DNA of 64,000 bases from Kitasatospora acidiphila (GTDB taxonomy: Bacteria > Actinomycetota > Actinomycetes > Streptomycetales > Streptomycetaceae): NCBI RefSeq assembly GCF_006636205.1, contig NZ_VIGB01000003.1, forward strand, positions 5,322,501 through 5,386,500. Direction: 5' to 3'. The notes below the pieces were generated by a model that worked only from the letters and a program-made list of their open reading frames with translations, had not been told where the DNA came from and searched no databases. How positions within the stretch are numbered: the first letter of the stretch is position 1; every line of letters begins with the position of its first letter. This document shows positions 8,511 through 17,008 of the stretch, in pieces. The position numbers and the translations under genes were made by a program.

Positions 8511-8882
8511 ATGCACCTCGCCTACCCCGTCGTCCTCGCCGCGCTGCTGTTCGGCATCGGCGTCTACGGTGTGCTGGCCCGGCGCAACGCCGTGCTGGTG
8601 CTGATGTCGGTCGAGCTGATGCTCAACGCCGTCAACCTGAACCTGGTCGCCTTCGATGCCTGGCTGCGCGACTCGCTGCACGCCGGGCAGGCGCTCACCC
8701 TGTTCACCATCACGGTGGCGGCGGCCGAGATCGGCCTCGGCCTGGCCATCGTGCTGCTGGTCTTCCGGACCCGCGGCAGTGCCGACGTGGACCGGATCAC
8801 CGCGCTCGGCGACCGCGCCGCCGAGATCCCGGCCCAGGCCGAACCCGCACCTGACGCCGTGTCGAAGGGCCAGGCTCTGTGA
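8511..8882 (+). CDS. nuoK: NADH-quinone oxidoreductase subunit K
   Basis: NuoK is the small MrpC-like proton-channel subunit. Three helices are visible, with the conserved Glu in SVELMLNAVNLNL and the second Glu in AAAEIGLGLAIVLL. The length of 123 residues includes a C-terminal tail of about 20 residues beyond the usual 100-residue family core. It begins six bases after nuoJ and overlaps nuoL by four bases. Confidence 0.92.
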   Translation: MHLAYPVVLAALLFGIGVYGVLARRNAVLVLMSVELMLNAVNLNLVAFDAWLRDSLHAGQALTLFTITVAAAEIGLGLAIVLLVFRTRGSADVDRITALGDRAAEIPAQAEPAPDAVSKGQAL

Positions 8883-10840
8883 ACATCGCCGTCCCCGCGC
8901 TCGTTCCGGCGCTGCCCGCGCTCGGTGCTGCCGCGATCTTCGCCACCGGCCGCCGCGCACCCGGCTGGACCCGCCCGCTGGCGATCCTGCCGGTGCTGGC
9001 CGCCGCCGTGCTGGCCCTCACCGCCGCGCTGCAGCTGGGCACCGGCCGGACCCTGAACGCCGCCACCCTGCTCACCCCGACCGGCGGCCCGAACATCTAC
9101 CTGGCCCTGCACCTGGACGGTTACACCTCGCTGATCACCGTGCTGGTCGGCCTGGTCGCGACCTGCGTGCAGATCTACTCCACCGCCTACCTCAAGGCCG
9201 ACCCGCGCTACCCGTCCTACGCGGCGCTGGTCTCGCTGTTCACCGCCGCGATGTTCCTGGTGGTCTACTCGGGCGACCTGGTGGTGCTGCTGGTCGGCTG
9301 GGAGGTCATGGGCATCTGCTCGTACTTCCTGATCGGCCACCACTGGGAGACGTCGGACGCCCGGGCCGCCTCGCTCAAGGCCTTCCTGGTCACCAAGCTG
9401 GGCGACGTGCCGTTCCTGTTCGGCATCTTCCTGCTGGCCGGCGACGCGCACACGTTCCAGATCTCCGGCGTGCTGGACGCCGCCGCCCACGGGCAGCTGC
9501 ACCACCCCACCCTGATCGCCCTGCTGCTGCTCGCCGGGGTGGCCGGCAAGAGCGCGCAGTTCCCGCTGCACACCTGGCTCCCGGACGCGATGGCCGGCCC
9601 CACCCCGGTCTCCGCGCTGATCCACGCGGCCACCATGGTCGCGGCCGGCATCTACCTGGTCGCCCGGCTGCTGCCGGTCTTCCTGCTCTCCGGCGCCGCC
9701 CTGGTGGTGCTGGCGGTGCTGGCCGCCGTCACCATGATCGGCTCGGCCCTGTGCGCACTGGCCCAGGACGACATCAAGCGGGTGCTCGCCTACTCCACCG
9801 TCGGCCAGCTCGGCTACATGGCCGGCGCGCTGGCCTGCGGCGACCGCGAGGCGGCCGTCTTCCACCTGGTCAGCCACGGCGCCTTCAAGGCCCTGTTGTT
9901 CCTGTCGGCCGGCGTGCTGATCCACGCCGCCCACACCAACTCGCTGACCGCGATGTCCAGGATCCCCGGGCTGCGCCACCGGGTGCCGGACGCCCGCTGG
10001 ACCCTCGGCATCGGCCTGGTCGCGCTGGTCGGCCTGCCGCCGTTCTCCGGCTTCTTCAGCAAGGAGGCGGTCTTCACCGCCGCCGAGCACGCCGCCGACG
10101 GGAACGCGCTGACCAACGGCGTCGGCCCGGCGAGCGCGGTGCCGCACGCCGCCGGCTGGATCGTGCTGATCGCCGCCGGGCTCACCGCGGTGCTCACCGC
10201 CGCCTACGCCACCCGGCTGTGGCTGCTGGCCTTCCCGGCCAAGGCGGTCGCGGCGGCGGCCCCGAACGGCGGCCCCGAGGCCGGCGCGCCGTACTCGCCC
10301 GAGCTCGACGAGGTGGCCCCGGGGCACGCCGAGCCCGCCGCGATGCGCTGGCCGCTCTGGGTGCTGGCCATCCCGACGATCGGCTTCGGCGTGACCGGGC
10401 TGAGCCCCCAGTGGCTGCCCGAGCTGCTGGACGGCGGCTCGCTGCGCCCCTCGCTGCCCACCGCGGTGGTCGGCACCGGGCTGGCCGTGGCCGGCGTGCT
10501 GATCTGCTGGGCCGCCTGGCGCACGGTCACCACCCGTGCCAAGGGCGTCGCCGACCCCGGCCGGGCGCTGCTCGGCCCGCTGTACCGCTCGGCGCAGCAC
10601 GGCTTCTTCGTGGACCGGCTGTACAGCGCGGTCTTCGTCCGTCCGACGGTGGCCGCCGCCGAGCTGGTGAAGTTCCTGGACCGCGAGGTGGTCGAGACCT
10701 ACGTCCAGGGCTCGGGCGGCACGGCCAAGCTGCTCGGCTGGGTGGTGCGGCGCAGCCAGACCGGCAATGCCCAGACCTACCTGAGCGCGCTGCTGGCCGG
10801 CGTGGTGCTGATCGCGGTCTTCGTGGCGGTCGGTACATGA
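8879..10840 (+). CDS. nuoL: NADH-quinone oxidoreductase subunit L (proton-pumping antiporter-like)
   Basis: NuoL is the distal antiporter-like subunit with the long lateral helix. The 653-residue product shows the channel motifs WEVMGICSYFLIGHHW (conserved Glu), LHTWLPDAMAGPTPVSALIHAATMVAAG (helices 7-8, Lys/His network) and DDIKRVLAYSTVGQLGYM. The C-terminal portion (about 520-653) has the amphipathic connecting helix and last anchor helix (YLSALLAGVVLIAVFVAVG). The GTG start overlaps nuoK. A 46-base gap precedes nuoM. Confidence 0.93.
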   Translation: MNIAVPALVPALPALGAAAIFATGRRAPGWTRPLAILPVLAAAVLALTAALQLGTGRTLNAATLLTPTGGPNIYLALHLDGYTSLITVLVGLVATCVQIYSTAYLKADPRYPSYAALVSLFTAAMFLVVYSGDLVVLLVGWEVMGICSYFLIGHHWETSDARAASLKAFLVTKLGDVPFLFGIFLLAGDAHTFQISGVLDAAAHGQLHHPTLIALLLLAGVAGKSAQFPLHTWLPDAMAGPTPVSALIHAATMVAAGIYLVARLLPVFLLSGAALVVLAVLAAVTMIGSALCALAQDDIKRVLAYSTVGQLGYMAGALACGDREAAVFHLVSHGAFKALLFLSAGVLIHAAHTNSLTAMSRIPGLRHRVPDARWTLGIGLVALVGLPPFSGFFSKEAVFTAAEHAADGNALTNGVGPASAVPHAAGWIVLIAAGLTAVLTAAYATRLWLLAFPAKAVAAAAPNGGPEAGAPYSPELDEVAPGHAEPAAMRWPLWVLAIPTIGFGVTGLSPQWLPELLDGGSLRPSLPTAVVGTGLAVAGVLICWAAWRTVTTRAKGVADPGRALLGPLYRSAQHGFFVDRLYSAVFVRPTVAAAELVKFLDREVVETYVQGSGGTAKLLGWVVRRSQTGNAQTYLSALLAGVVLIAVFVAVGT

Positions 10841-10886
10841 CCGGGCAGCCGTTCCACCGTCCGTCCCTCGCCCTCGGGAGTCCCCG

Positions 10887-12446
10887 ATGACCGCGCTCCT
10901 CATCGCGCTCCTGCTGCTGCCGCTGCTCGGGGCCGCCGCCACCCTCGCCCCGGCCACCGCCTTCGGCCCGGACGAGGAGACCAGGGAGCGCCGCGCACTC
11001 GGCTTCAACGCGGTGGTCACCGGCCTGGTGCTGGCCCTCGCGGTGGCGCTGGCGGCCGGGTTCGACCACGGGCACCCGGGCCGGATGCAGGCCGTCGTCG
11101 ACGTCCGCTGGATCCCGGCGCTCGGGGTGCGGTTCCACCTCGGGGTGGACGGCGTCTCGCTGCCGCTGGTGGTGCTCACCGCGCTGCTGACGTTCCTCTG
11201 CGCGATCTACTCGCTCAAGCGGCGGCCGACCGCCGAGGGCACCCCGTCGGCGCGGGCCTTCACCGGGGTCTTCCTGCTGCTGGAAGTCGGCATGCTGGCC
11301 ACCTTCACGGTGCTGGACCTGCTGCTGTTCTTCCTGGCGTTCGAGATCGTGCTGGTCCCGATGTACTTCCTGATCGCGCGCTGGGGGAGCGGGGCCAAGG
11401 TGCCCTCGGCCAACCGCTTCATCCTCTACACGCTGCTCGGTTCGGCGGTGATGCTGCTCGGCTTCCTGCTGGTCGGGCTGAAGGCCGGCACCTTCGACAT
11501 GACGGCGCTGGCCGCCGCGCACGGCCACGGCCTGTCGCACTCCACCCAGGTGCTGGCGGCGCTGGCGATCGGCCTCGGCCTGGCCGTCAAGGCGCCGGCC
11601 TGGCCGCTGCACAGCTGGCTGCCGGACGCGCACACCTCGGCGCCCACGGTCGGCTCGGTGCTGCTGGCCGGCGTGCTGCTGAAGATGGGCACCTACGGCC
11701 TGGTCCGGGTGCTGCTCCCGATCGTGCCGGACGGCACCGCGACCTTCGCCCCGTACCTGGGCGCGCTGGCTGCCATCGGCATCGTCTACGGCTCGCTGGC
11801 CTGCCTGGCGCTGGCCCGGCCGGGGCGCCGGGGCGACCTCAAGCGGCTGATCGCCTACTCCTCGGTGGGTCACATGGGCTTCGTGCTGCTGGGCATCGCC
11901 TCGCTCACCCCGGTGGGCGTCAACGGCGCCCTGTTCGCCAACATCGCCCACGGCCTGATCACCGGCCTGCTGTTCTTCCTGGTCGGTTCACTGAAGGACC
12001 GCTACCGGACGTCGGACCTGGACGCCCTGTCAGGCGAGACCGGCGCCGCGCTCTACGGCCGGGCGCCCCGGCTGGGCGCGCTGCTGGCCTTCGCCGCCGT
12101 GGCCAGCCTGGGCCTGCCGGGCCTGGCCGGCTTCTGGGGCGAGCTGCTGGCGATGTTCGGTGCCTTCCAGCCAGCCGCCGGTCTGTCCCGCCCCGCCTTC
12201 CTCACCTACATGGTGCTGGCCGGCCTCGGCACCCTGCTGACCGCCGCCTACCTGCTGCAGGTGGTGCGCCGCGTCTGCATGGGCGACCCGAAGCAGCCGG
12301 CCGTCGCCGAGCCCGCCGAGCTGCGCGGCTACGAGGCGGTCAGCTGGACCCCGCTGGCCGCGCTCACCCTGGTGGCCGGGCTCTGGCCGGCGCTGCTGCT
12401 CACCCTCTCCACTCCGGTGGTCAAGCAACTGCTGGGGGTGGGCTGA
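10887..12446 (+). CDS. nuoM: NADH-quinone oxidoreductase subunit M
   Basis: NuoM is an antiporter-like proton-pumping subunit. The 519-residue protein shows the key Glu helix (FFLAFEIVLVPMYFLIARWG), the LHSWLPDAHTSAPTVGSVLL motif with the conserved Lys on the following helix (GVLLKMGTYGLVR), and DLKRLIAYSSVGHMGFV. It starts at ATG 10887 after the only noticeable gap in the operon and ends three bases before nuoN. Confidence 0.93.
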   Translation: MTALLIALLLLPLLGAAATLAPATAFGPDEETRERRALGFNAVVTGLVLALAVALAAGFDHGHPGRMQAVVDVRWIPALGVRFHLGVDGVSLPLVVLTALLTFLCAIYSLKRRPTAEGTPSARAFTGVFLLLEVGMLATFTVLDLLLFFLAFEIVLVPMYFLIARWGSGAKVPSANRFILYTLLGSAVMLLGFLLVGLKAGTFDMTALAAAHGHGLSHSTQVLAALAIGLGLAVKAPAWPLHSWLPDAHTSAPTVGSVLLAGVLLKMGTYGLVRVLLPIVPDGTATFAPYLGALAAIGIVYGSLACLALARPGRRGDLKRLIAYSSVGHMGFVLLGIASLTPVGVNGALFANIAHGLITGLLFFLVGSLKDRYRTSDLDALSGETGAALYGRAPRLGALLAFAAVASLGLPGLAGFWGELLAMFGAFQPAAGLSRPAFLTYMVLAGLGTLLTAAYLLQVVRRVCMGDPKQPAVAEPAELRGYEAVSWTPLAALTLVAGLWPALLLTLSTPVVKQLLGVG

Positions 12447-12449
12447 CCG

Positions 12450-13979
12450 ATGACGACTCAGCCGATGGGCACTCATCTGATGGACCTCGCCCTGCCGCAC
12501 GCCGGCTCGCTGATCCAGTCGGTCGACTGGGTGGCGATCGCCCCGCCGCTGATCGCCGCGGCGGCCGCGCTGCTGGTGCTGCTCGCCGACCTGCTGCTGC
12601 CCGAGGCCCGCAAGCGGCTGCTCGGCCCGCTGACCGTGCTGGGCCTGGTCGGCTCGCTGGTGGCGCTGCTGCCGCTGACCGGCCGGACCAGGTCGACCTT
12701 CTGCTTCCCCGGCGCCGGCTGCTCCTACACGGCCGACCACTTCGCGCTGGCCTTCCAGCTGCTGGCGCTCGGCGGTGCGCTGATCGCCGCGCTGCTGTCG
12801 CTCAGCACGGTGGCCGACGACCGGCTGCCGGCCGGTGAGTACTGGTTCCTGCTGCTCAGCAGCGCGGCCGGGGCGGCGCTGCTGCCCGCCGCCCGGGACC
12901 TGGCGACCCTGGTGGTGGCGCTGGAGGTGGTCTCGCTGCCGTCCTTCGCGCTGGTCGCGCTCAAGCGGGACGCCCGCGGCGGTGAGGCGGCGCTGAAGTT
13001 CTTCCTCTCCTCGGTCACCGCGACGGCGGTGATGCTGCTCGGCGTCGGCTTCCTCTACGCGGCCACCGGCAGCCTGCAACTGGACGCGGTGGCCCACGGC
13101 CTGACCCAGCTGCCGGGGCGGCTGAAGCCGCTGGCCGAGGCCGGGGCCATGCTGGCGCTGGTGGGCTTCGCCTTCAAGGTGGCCGCGGTGCCGTTCCACT
13201 TCTGGGTGCCGGACACCTACGCGGGCGCCCCGATCCCGGTCGCCGGCTACCTCTCGGTGGTCGGCAAGGCGGCCGGGTTCGCCGGTCTGGCGCTGGTCAC
13301 CAGCATCGGCCTGCGGCCCTACGGACACACCTGGGGTCTGCTGCTCGCGGTGCTGGCGGCGGTGACCATGACGGCCGGGAACACCGCCGCGCTGCGCCAG
13401 CGCTCCGACTCGGCGCAGGGTGCGGTGCGGCTGCTGGCCTGGTCCTCGGTGGCGCAGGCCGGCTATCTGCTGGTGCCGCTGGCGGCGGCCGGCTACGCGG
13501 GCACCCCGCACCCGCTGGGCGCGACCCTCGCCTACGCGCTGATCTACGGGCTGGTCAACCTGGGCGCCTTCGGCGTGGCCGCGCTGGTCGCCCGGACCAG
13601 CCCCGCCAACCGGCTGGACGACTACCGAGGCCTGTTCGCCCGGAACCGCGGGGCCGCGCTGGCGCTGGCCTTCTTCCTGCTCTGCCTGGCCGGGCTGCCG
13701 CCGGGCGTGGTGGGTCTGTTCGGCAAGGTGGTGGTCTTCCAGGCGGCGGTGAACGCCGGCCTGGGCTGGCTCGCCGTCATCATGGCCGTCAACGTGGTGA
13801 TCGCGCTCTACTACTACCTGCTGTGGCTGGCGAAGCTCTTCGCGCCCGGCCAGGCAGTCGAGCCGACCCGGGCTCCGGCGCCGCTGGCCGCCACCCTGGG
13901 CCTGACCGCCGCAGGCGCGGTGGTGCTCTCCGTCGCCCCCCAGCTGGTGCTCCAGGTGGTGAGCGGCAGCCTGTTCTGA
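12450..13979 (+). CDS. nuoN: NADH-quinone oxidoreductase subunit N
   Basis: NuoN is the third antiporter-like subunit and the last gene of the operon. The 509-residue protein shows LVVALEVVSLPSFALVALKRD, FHFWVPDTYAGAPIPVAGYLSVVGKAAGF and the broken-helix region LAGLPPGVVGLFGKVVVFQAA. It starts three bases after nuoM, so the two are coupled. There is no obvious terminator hairpin in the 141 bases before htpX, so read-through into htpX is possible. Confidence 0.92.
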   Translation: MTTQPMGTHLMDLALPHAGSLIQSVDWVAIAPPLIAAAAALLVLLADLLLPEARKRLLGPLTVLGLVGSLVALLPLTGRTRSTFCFPGAGCSYTADHFALAFQLLALGGALIAALLSLSTVADDRLPAGEYWFLLLSSAAGAALLPAARDLATLVVALEVVSLPSFALVALKRDARGGEAALKFFLSSVTATAVMLLGVGFLYAATGSLQLDAVAHGLTQLPGRLKPLAEAGAMLALVGFAFKVAAVPFHFWVPDTYAGAPIPVAGYLSVVGKAAGFAGLALVTSIGLRPYGHTWGLLLAVLAAVTMTAGNTAALRQRSDSAQGAVRLLAWSSVAQAGYLLVPLAAAGYAGTPHPLGATLAYALIYGLVNLGAFGVAALVARTSPANRLDDYRGLFARNRGAALALAFFLLCLAGLPPGVVGLFGKVVVFQAAVNAGLGWLAVIMAVNVVIALYYYLLWLAKLFAPGQAVEPTRAPAPLAATLGLTAAGAVVLSVAPQLVLQVVSGSLF

Positions 13980-14120
13980 GCCGCCAGGTGGCGGATGCTC
14001 TGCGTGCGATCCGGCCCCCCACATGCGAGGAAGGGAACCCGGGCCCTGATCTCCTCCGTTGTCGGTATGACCGAGGGATGAGACAGAGGGCTTCCCACCG
14101 CACCATTTGGAGGGGCTGCC

Positions 14121-15005
14121 GTGCACCGCCACCACAACGGACTCAGAACGGCCGTGCTGCTCGGCACCCTGTCGGCCCTGATCCTGGTGATCGGCAGCTT
14201 CTTCGGACGGAACGGGCTGCTGATCGGCCTGGCGGTGGCGCTCGCCACCAACGGCTTCGCCTACTGGAACAGCGACAAGATGGCGCTGCGCGCCATGCGG
14301 GCCCGCCCGGTCAGCGAGATCGAGGCGCCCGGGCTCTACCGGATCGTCCGCGAGCTCTCCACCTCGGCCCGGCAGCCGATGCCCCGGCTGTACATCTCGC
14401 CGACCCCCGCCCCGAACGCCTTCGCCACCGGCCGCAACCCGCGCAACGCCGCGGTCTGCTGCACCGACGGCATCCTGCAGCTGCTGGACGAGCGGGAGCT
14501 GCGCGGGGTGATCGGCCATGAACTCAGCCATGTCTACAACCGCGACATCCTGATCTCGTCGGTGGCCGGAGCGCTGGCCTCGGTGATCATGTTCCTGGTG
14601 AATTTCGCCTGGTTGATCCCGTTCGGCCGCGACGAGGACGACAACGGACCCGGGCTCTTCGGCATGCTCGCCATCATGATCCTGGGTCCGATCGCCGCCA
14701 CCCTGATCCAACTGGCCGTCAGCCGCTCCCGGGAGTACCAGGCCGACGCCGACGGAGCCCGGATCACCGGCGACCCGCTGGCCCTGGCCAGCGCGCTGCG
14801 CAAGCTGGAGGTCGGCACCCAGCGGCTGCCGCTGCCGCCCGAGCCCCGGATCCAGACGGCCAGTCATATGATGATCGCTAGCCCGTTCCGCCCGGGGGAG
14901 GCCGGATCCCGGCTGTTCTCCACCCACCCCCGATGCGCGAGCGCATCGATCGGCTGGAGCGGATGGCCGGCCGCTGACCCATGGAGTCCGCCGTGTTCAT
15001 CGTGA
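14121..15005 (+). CDS. htpX: M48-family zinc metalloprotease HtpX, C-terminus altered by a 1-base frameshift
   Basis: HtpX is a membrane zinc protease for quality control of membrane proteins. The zinc site is HELSH (His133, Glu134, His137) with a third Glu ligand in SRSREYQADADGA. Helices lie at about 9-27, 31-48, 145-170 and 178-196. After FSTHP the frame as written gives an unrelated 26-residue tail that runs into the next gene. Adding one C to the C-run at 14927-14931 gives the normal HtpX ending (PMRERIDRLERMAGR) with a stop at 14975-14977, three bases before the next gene. I therefore read the real gene as 14121-14977 (285 residues). Confidence 0.88.
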   Translation: MHRHHNGLRTAVLLGTLSALILVIGSFFGRNGLLIGLAVALATNGFAYWNSDKMALRAMRARPVSEIEAPGLYRIVRELSTSARQPMPRLYISPTPAPNAFATGRNPRNAAVCCTDGILQLLDERELRGVIGHELSHVYNRDILISSVAGALASVIMFLVNFAWLIPFGRDEDDNGPGLFGMLAIMILGPIAATLIQLAVSRSREYQADADGARITGDPLALASALRKLEVGTQRLPLPPEPRIQTASHMMIASPFRPGEAGSRLFSTHPRCASASIGWSGWPAADPWSPPCSS

Positions 15006-15289
15006 CCCTGACCTACACCGTGCCGCTGGACATCATCGACGAGTTGCTGCCCGAGCACGTCTCCTGGCTGGAGCAGCAGTACGCGGCGGGCACCCTGCTG
15101 GCCTCCGGCCGCCGGGTGCCGCGCACCGGCGGGGTGCTGCTGGCCCGCGCCGCCGACCGGGCCGCGCTGGACGCGGTGCTCGCCACCGACCCCTTCCACC
15201 GGGCCCAGGTCACCGAGTACCAGGTGGTGGAGTTCACTGCGACCATGACCGCGCCGGGCCTGGAGGCGCTGCGCGAGCCGGTGGCGTAG
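14981..15289 (+). CDS. YCII-family protein
   Basis: This is a 102-residue single-domain YCII protein (dimeric alpha+beta barrel fold). The conserved His in PEHVSWLEQQ and the central motif GTLLASGRRVPRTGGVLL followed by DPFHRAQVTEYQVVEF are visible. Function is generally unknown, and some members are dehalogenase-like or catabolic enzymes. It starts three bases after the corrected htpX stop, so the two are probably co-transcribed. A GTG at 14993 is an alternative start. Confidence 0.8.
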   Translation: MESAVFIVTLTYTVPLDIIDELLPEHVSWLEQQYAAGTLLASGRRVPRTGGVLLARAADRAALDAVLATDPFHRAQVTEYQVVEFTATMTAPGLEALREPVA

Positions 15290-15291
15290 CC

Positions 15292-15320
15292 CCCCAGCCT
15301 CCGGCCGGGAGGTGCCCCCA
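15292..15320. repeat. Interspersed C-rich palindromic repeat, copy 1
   Basis: The segment matches the pattern CCCCCAGCCTyCGGCCGGGr...TGCCCCCA and can fold on CGGCCG. A second copy with the same layout lies at 15786-15814. Elements of this appearance are common between genes in streptomycete chromosomes. This copy lies directly after the YCII stop codon. Confidence 0.5.
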
Positions 15321-15447
15321 GGCTGAAACGGTCACCCGGCGATCCCGTCCCGTCCGCCCGAGCCATCCCGCGGGTTCACCGGGCGGGGTAGGCAGCGCGC
15401 TGACAGGTCGTCGTCAGTCACGATGGAGGGACCGCCGTGTGCGCCAA

Positions 15448-15914
15448 TGAGACCTGCCAACACACTGTTGGGCAGCATCATTTCGGGGATCCGGACCGCC
15501 GGGCGCTGCTGCGCACGGCTGGCCGAGTCGTCCGCGGTGGCGATGGACTTCACCGCCACCGGGCAGGGCCGGCAGGTCGGCATCGGGGAGCGGCTCAGCG
15601 TGCCCGCCGACGCGCCGGTGGACGTGCGGCTGACCGTCTCCGGGGTGCCGCACGGCACCGTGCGCCTCCTCACCGACGAGGGGCAGCTGCACCAGGAGTC
15701 GCTGGGCGCGGACGGCTCCGGAACGGCCACCTGGCGCACCACCGCCTCACTGGCGAGCTATGTGCGCGCCGAGGTGCGGCACCCTCCCCCAGCCTTCGGC
15801 CGGGGATGCCCCCACGCCGACGGCTCGCCGGGCCGGGGCAACACCATGGGGCGGAGCCTGCCGTGGGGGCCGATGGCGGCGCTGACCAACCCGATCGTGC
15901 TCGCGGCCTCGTAG
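15448..15914 (+). pseudogene. Remnant of a PHP-domain (CehA/McbA-type) metallohydrolase, C-terminal part only
   Basis: The reading frame (ATG 15448; an upstream in-frame start is at 15423) encodes only the extreme C-terminus of a PHP-family hydrolase. It contains RPANTLLGSIISGI, the Ig-like segment PVDVRLTVSGVPHGTVRLL and the terminal GPMAALTNPIVL. The catalytic PHP domain, with its His/Asp metal ligands, is absent upstream in any frame; about 130 bases of non-coding repeat-bearing sequence are there instead. A 29-base interspersed repeat (15786-15814) has inserted in frame, giving the odd PPPAFGRGCPHA segment. I infer a decayed, non-functional remnant. The family identification rests on memory of the streptomycete C-terminus. 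Confidence 0.6.
15786..15814. repeat. Interspersed C-rich palindromic repeat, copy 2 (inside the PHP remnant)
   Basis: This has the same layout as 15292-15320 (CCCCCAGCCTTCGGCCGGGG then TGCCCCCA). It sits inside the reading frame of the PHP remnant, between the codons for the conserved VRAEVRHP and the DGSPG segment, and adds about ten residues that the family does not have. Confidence 0.5.
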
Positions 15915-15937
15915 CCCCGTGGCCGCGGGCTCGCGGG

Positions 15938-16954
15938 CTACCGCCGGCTGCCGTCCTCGGGCGGCAGCAAGCCGGCCGTGGCCTCGCTCGGGGCCAGCCG
16001 GTGCACCACCTCGGCCAGTTGGATGCAGGCCTGCTCGATCCGCTGGTAGGTGTTGCGCTGCTCGGCGATGATCGCGGACAGCAGCAGCCCGGTGAGCGCG
16101 GCACAGCCGTTGAGCAGCTGCAGCATCACCATGTCGGCGACCAGCCCGTGGTGGCCGAACGGCCCGGCGTGGTCGGTGGCCGCCGCGACGGTGAGCACCG
16201 AGACCAGCAGGACGCAGGGTGCCGCGCCGAGCAGCTGGAACCGCAGCGCGGCCCAGATCAGGAACGGAAAGACCAGGAAGAGCAGGCTCAGCGTGGTGGA
16301 GGTGGCGATCACGGTGACGGCGGCGGTGCCGGCCAGCAGCAGGGTCGGCTCCACCCAGTCCCACGGCCCCGGTGCGGTGGGCAGCCGCACGGTGCGCAGC
16401 GCCAGCAGCAGCGGGGTGAACACCAGCACGCCCATCGCGTCGCCGGTCCACCAGGCCGACCAGGTGGACCAGAAGTCCTCGGCCGGCAGCGAACCGTCGA
16501 GGATCAGCGAGGCCGTGCCGACGCTGGAGCTGATCAGCATCCCGCCGAACGCGCCCAGGAAGACCAGCGCCACCCCGTCGCGCAGCCGGTCCAGCTCGAT
16601 CCGGAACCCGGCCCGGTGCAGCATCAGGCAGGCGGCCACCGGAGCCAGGGTGTTCCCGGCCACGATGCCGATGGAGCCCAGGTGCGGCGGGCCGCTGGTG
16701 ATGATCACCAGGAAGGCGCCCAGCGCCACGCCCGGCCACATGCCGAGCCCGAACAGCAGCAGGCAGGTGACGGCGATCCCGGTCGGCGGCCAGAGCGGGG
16801 TGACCTTCGCCCCGGCGACCACCACCTGCAGCAGCAGGCCCAGCCGGCCGGCGGCGAGGTAGACCGCGGCCACCGCGAGCAGGCGCACGGCGGTCACGGC
16901 CGGCTGGCGAAGGTCGCGGTAGCTGGGCACGGTGATCGGCGGCACAGCAGTCAT
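15938..16954 (-). CDS. MASE1-domain integral membrane protein
   Basis: The product is about 338 residues with eight to nine hydrophobic segments and the MASE1 sensory-domain signature: PLWPPTGIAVTCLLLFG near the first helices and WWTGDAMGVLVFTPLLLAL in the middle. MASE1 domains are membrane sensors usually joined to histidine kinase, GGDEF or PP2C outputs. Here the protein ends in a short cytoplasmic helix (RIEQACIQLAEVVHRLAP) with no output domain. It lies just downstream of a free PP2C phosphatase on the same strand, so the two probably form a split sensor-output pair. ATG 16954 is preferred; a GTG at 16990 is an alternative without a ribosome site. Confidence 0.82.
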   Translation of the reverse strand: MTAVPPITVPSYRDLRQPAVTAVRLLAVAAVYLAAGRLGLLLQVVVAGAKVTPLWPPTGIAVTCLLLFGLGMWPGVALGAFLVIITSGPPHLGSIGIVAGNTLAPVAACLMLHRAGFRIELDRLRDGVALVFLGAFGGMLISSSVGTASLILDGSLPAEDFWSTWSAWWTGDAMGVLVFTPLLLALRTVRLPTAPGPWDWVEPTLLLAGTAAVTVIATSTTLSLLFLVFPFLIWAALRFQLLGAAPCVLLVSVLTVAAATDHAGPFGHHGLVADMVMLQLLNGCAALTGLLLSAIIAEQRNTYQRIEQACIQLAEVVHRLAPSEATAGLLPPEDGSRR

Positions 16955-17008
16955 CAGACTACGTCCGGGCGGCGATGGCGGGTGTGACACGCGCGGCCCG
17001 CGGCGGCG

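Noticed and set aside
9000..15000. Very long open frames on the strand opposite nuoL, nuoM and nuoN (hundreds of codons)
   Set aside because: They are mirror frames created by high GC. Their sequences are His/Gln/Arg/Gly-rich without family motifs, while the plus strand encodes clear Nuo proteins.
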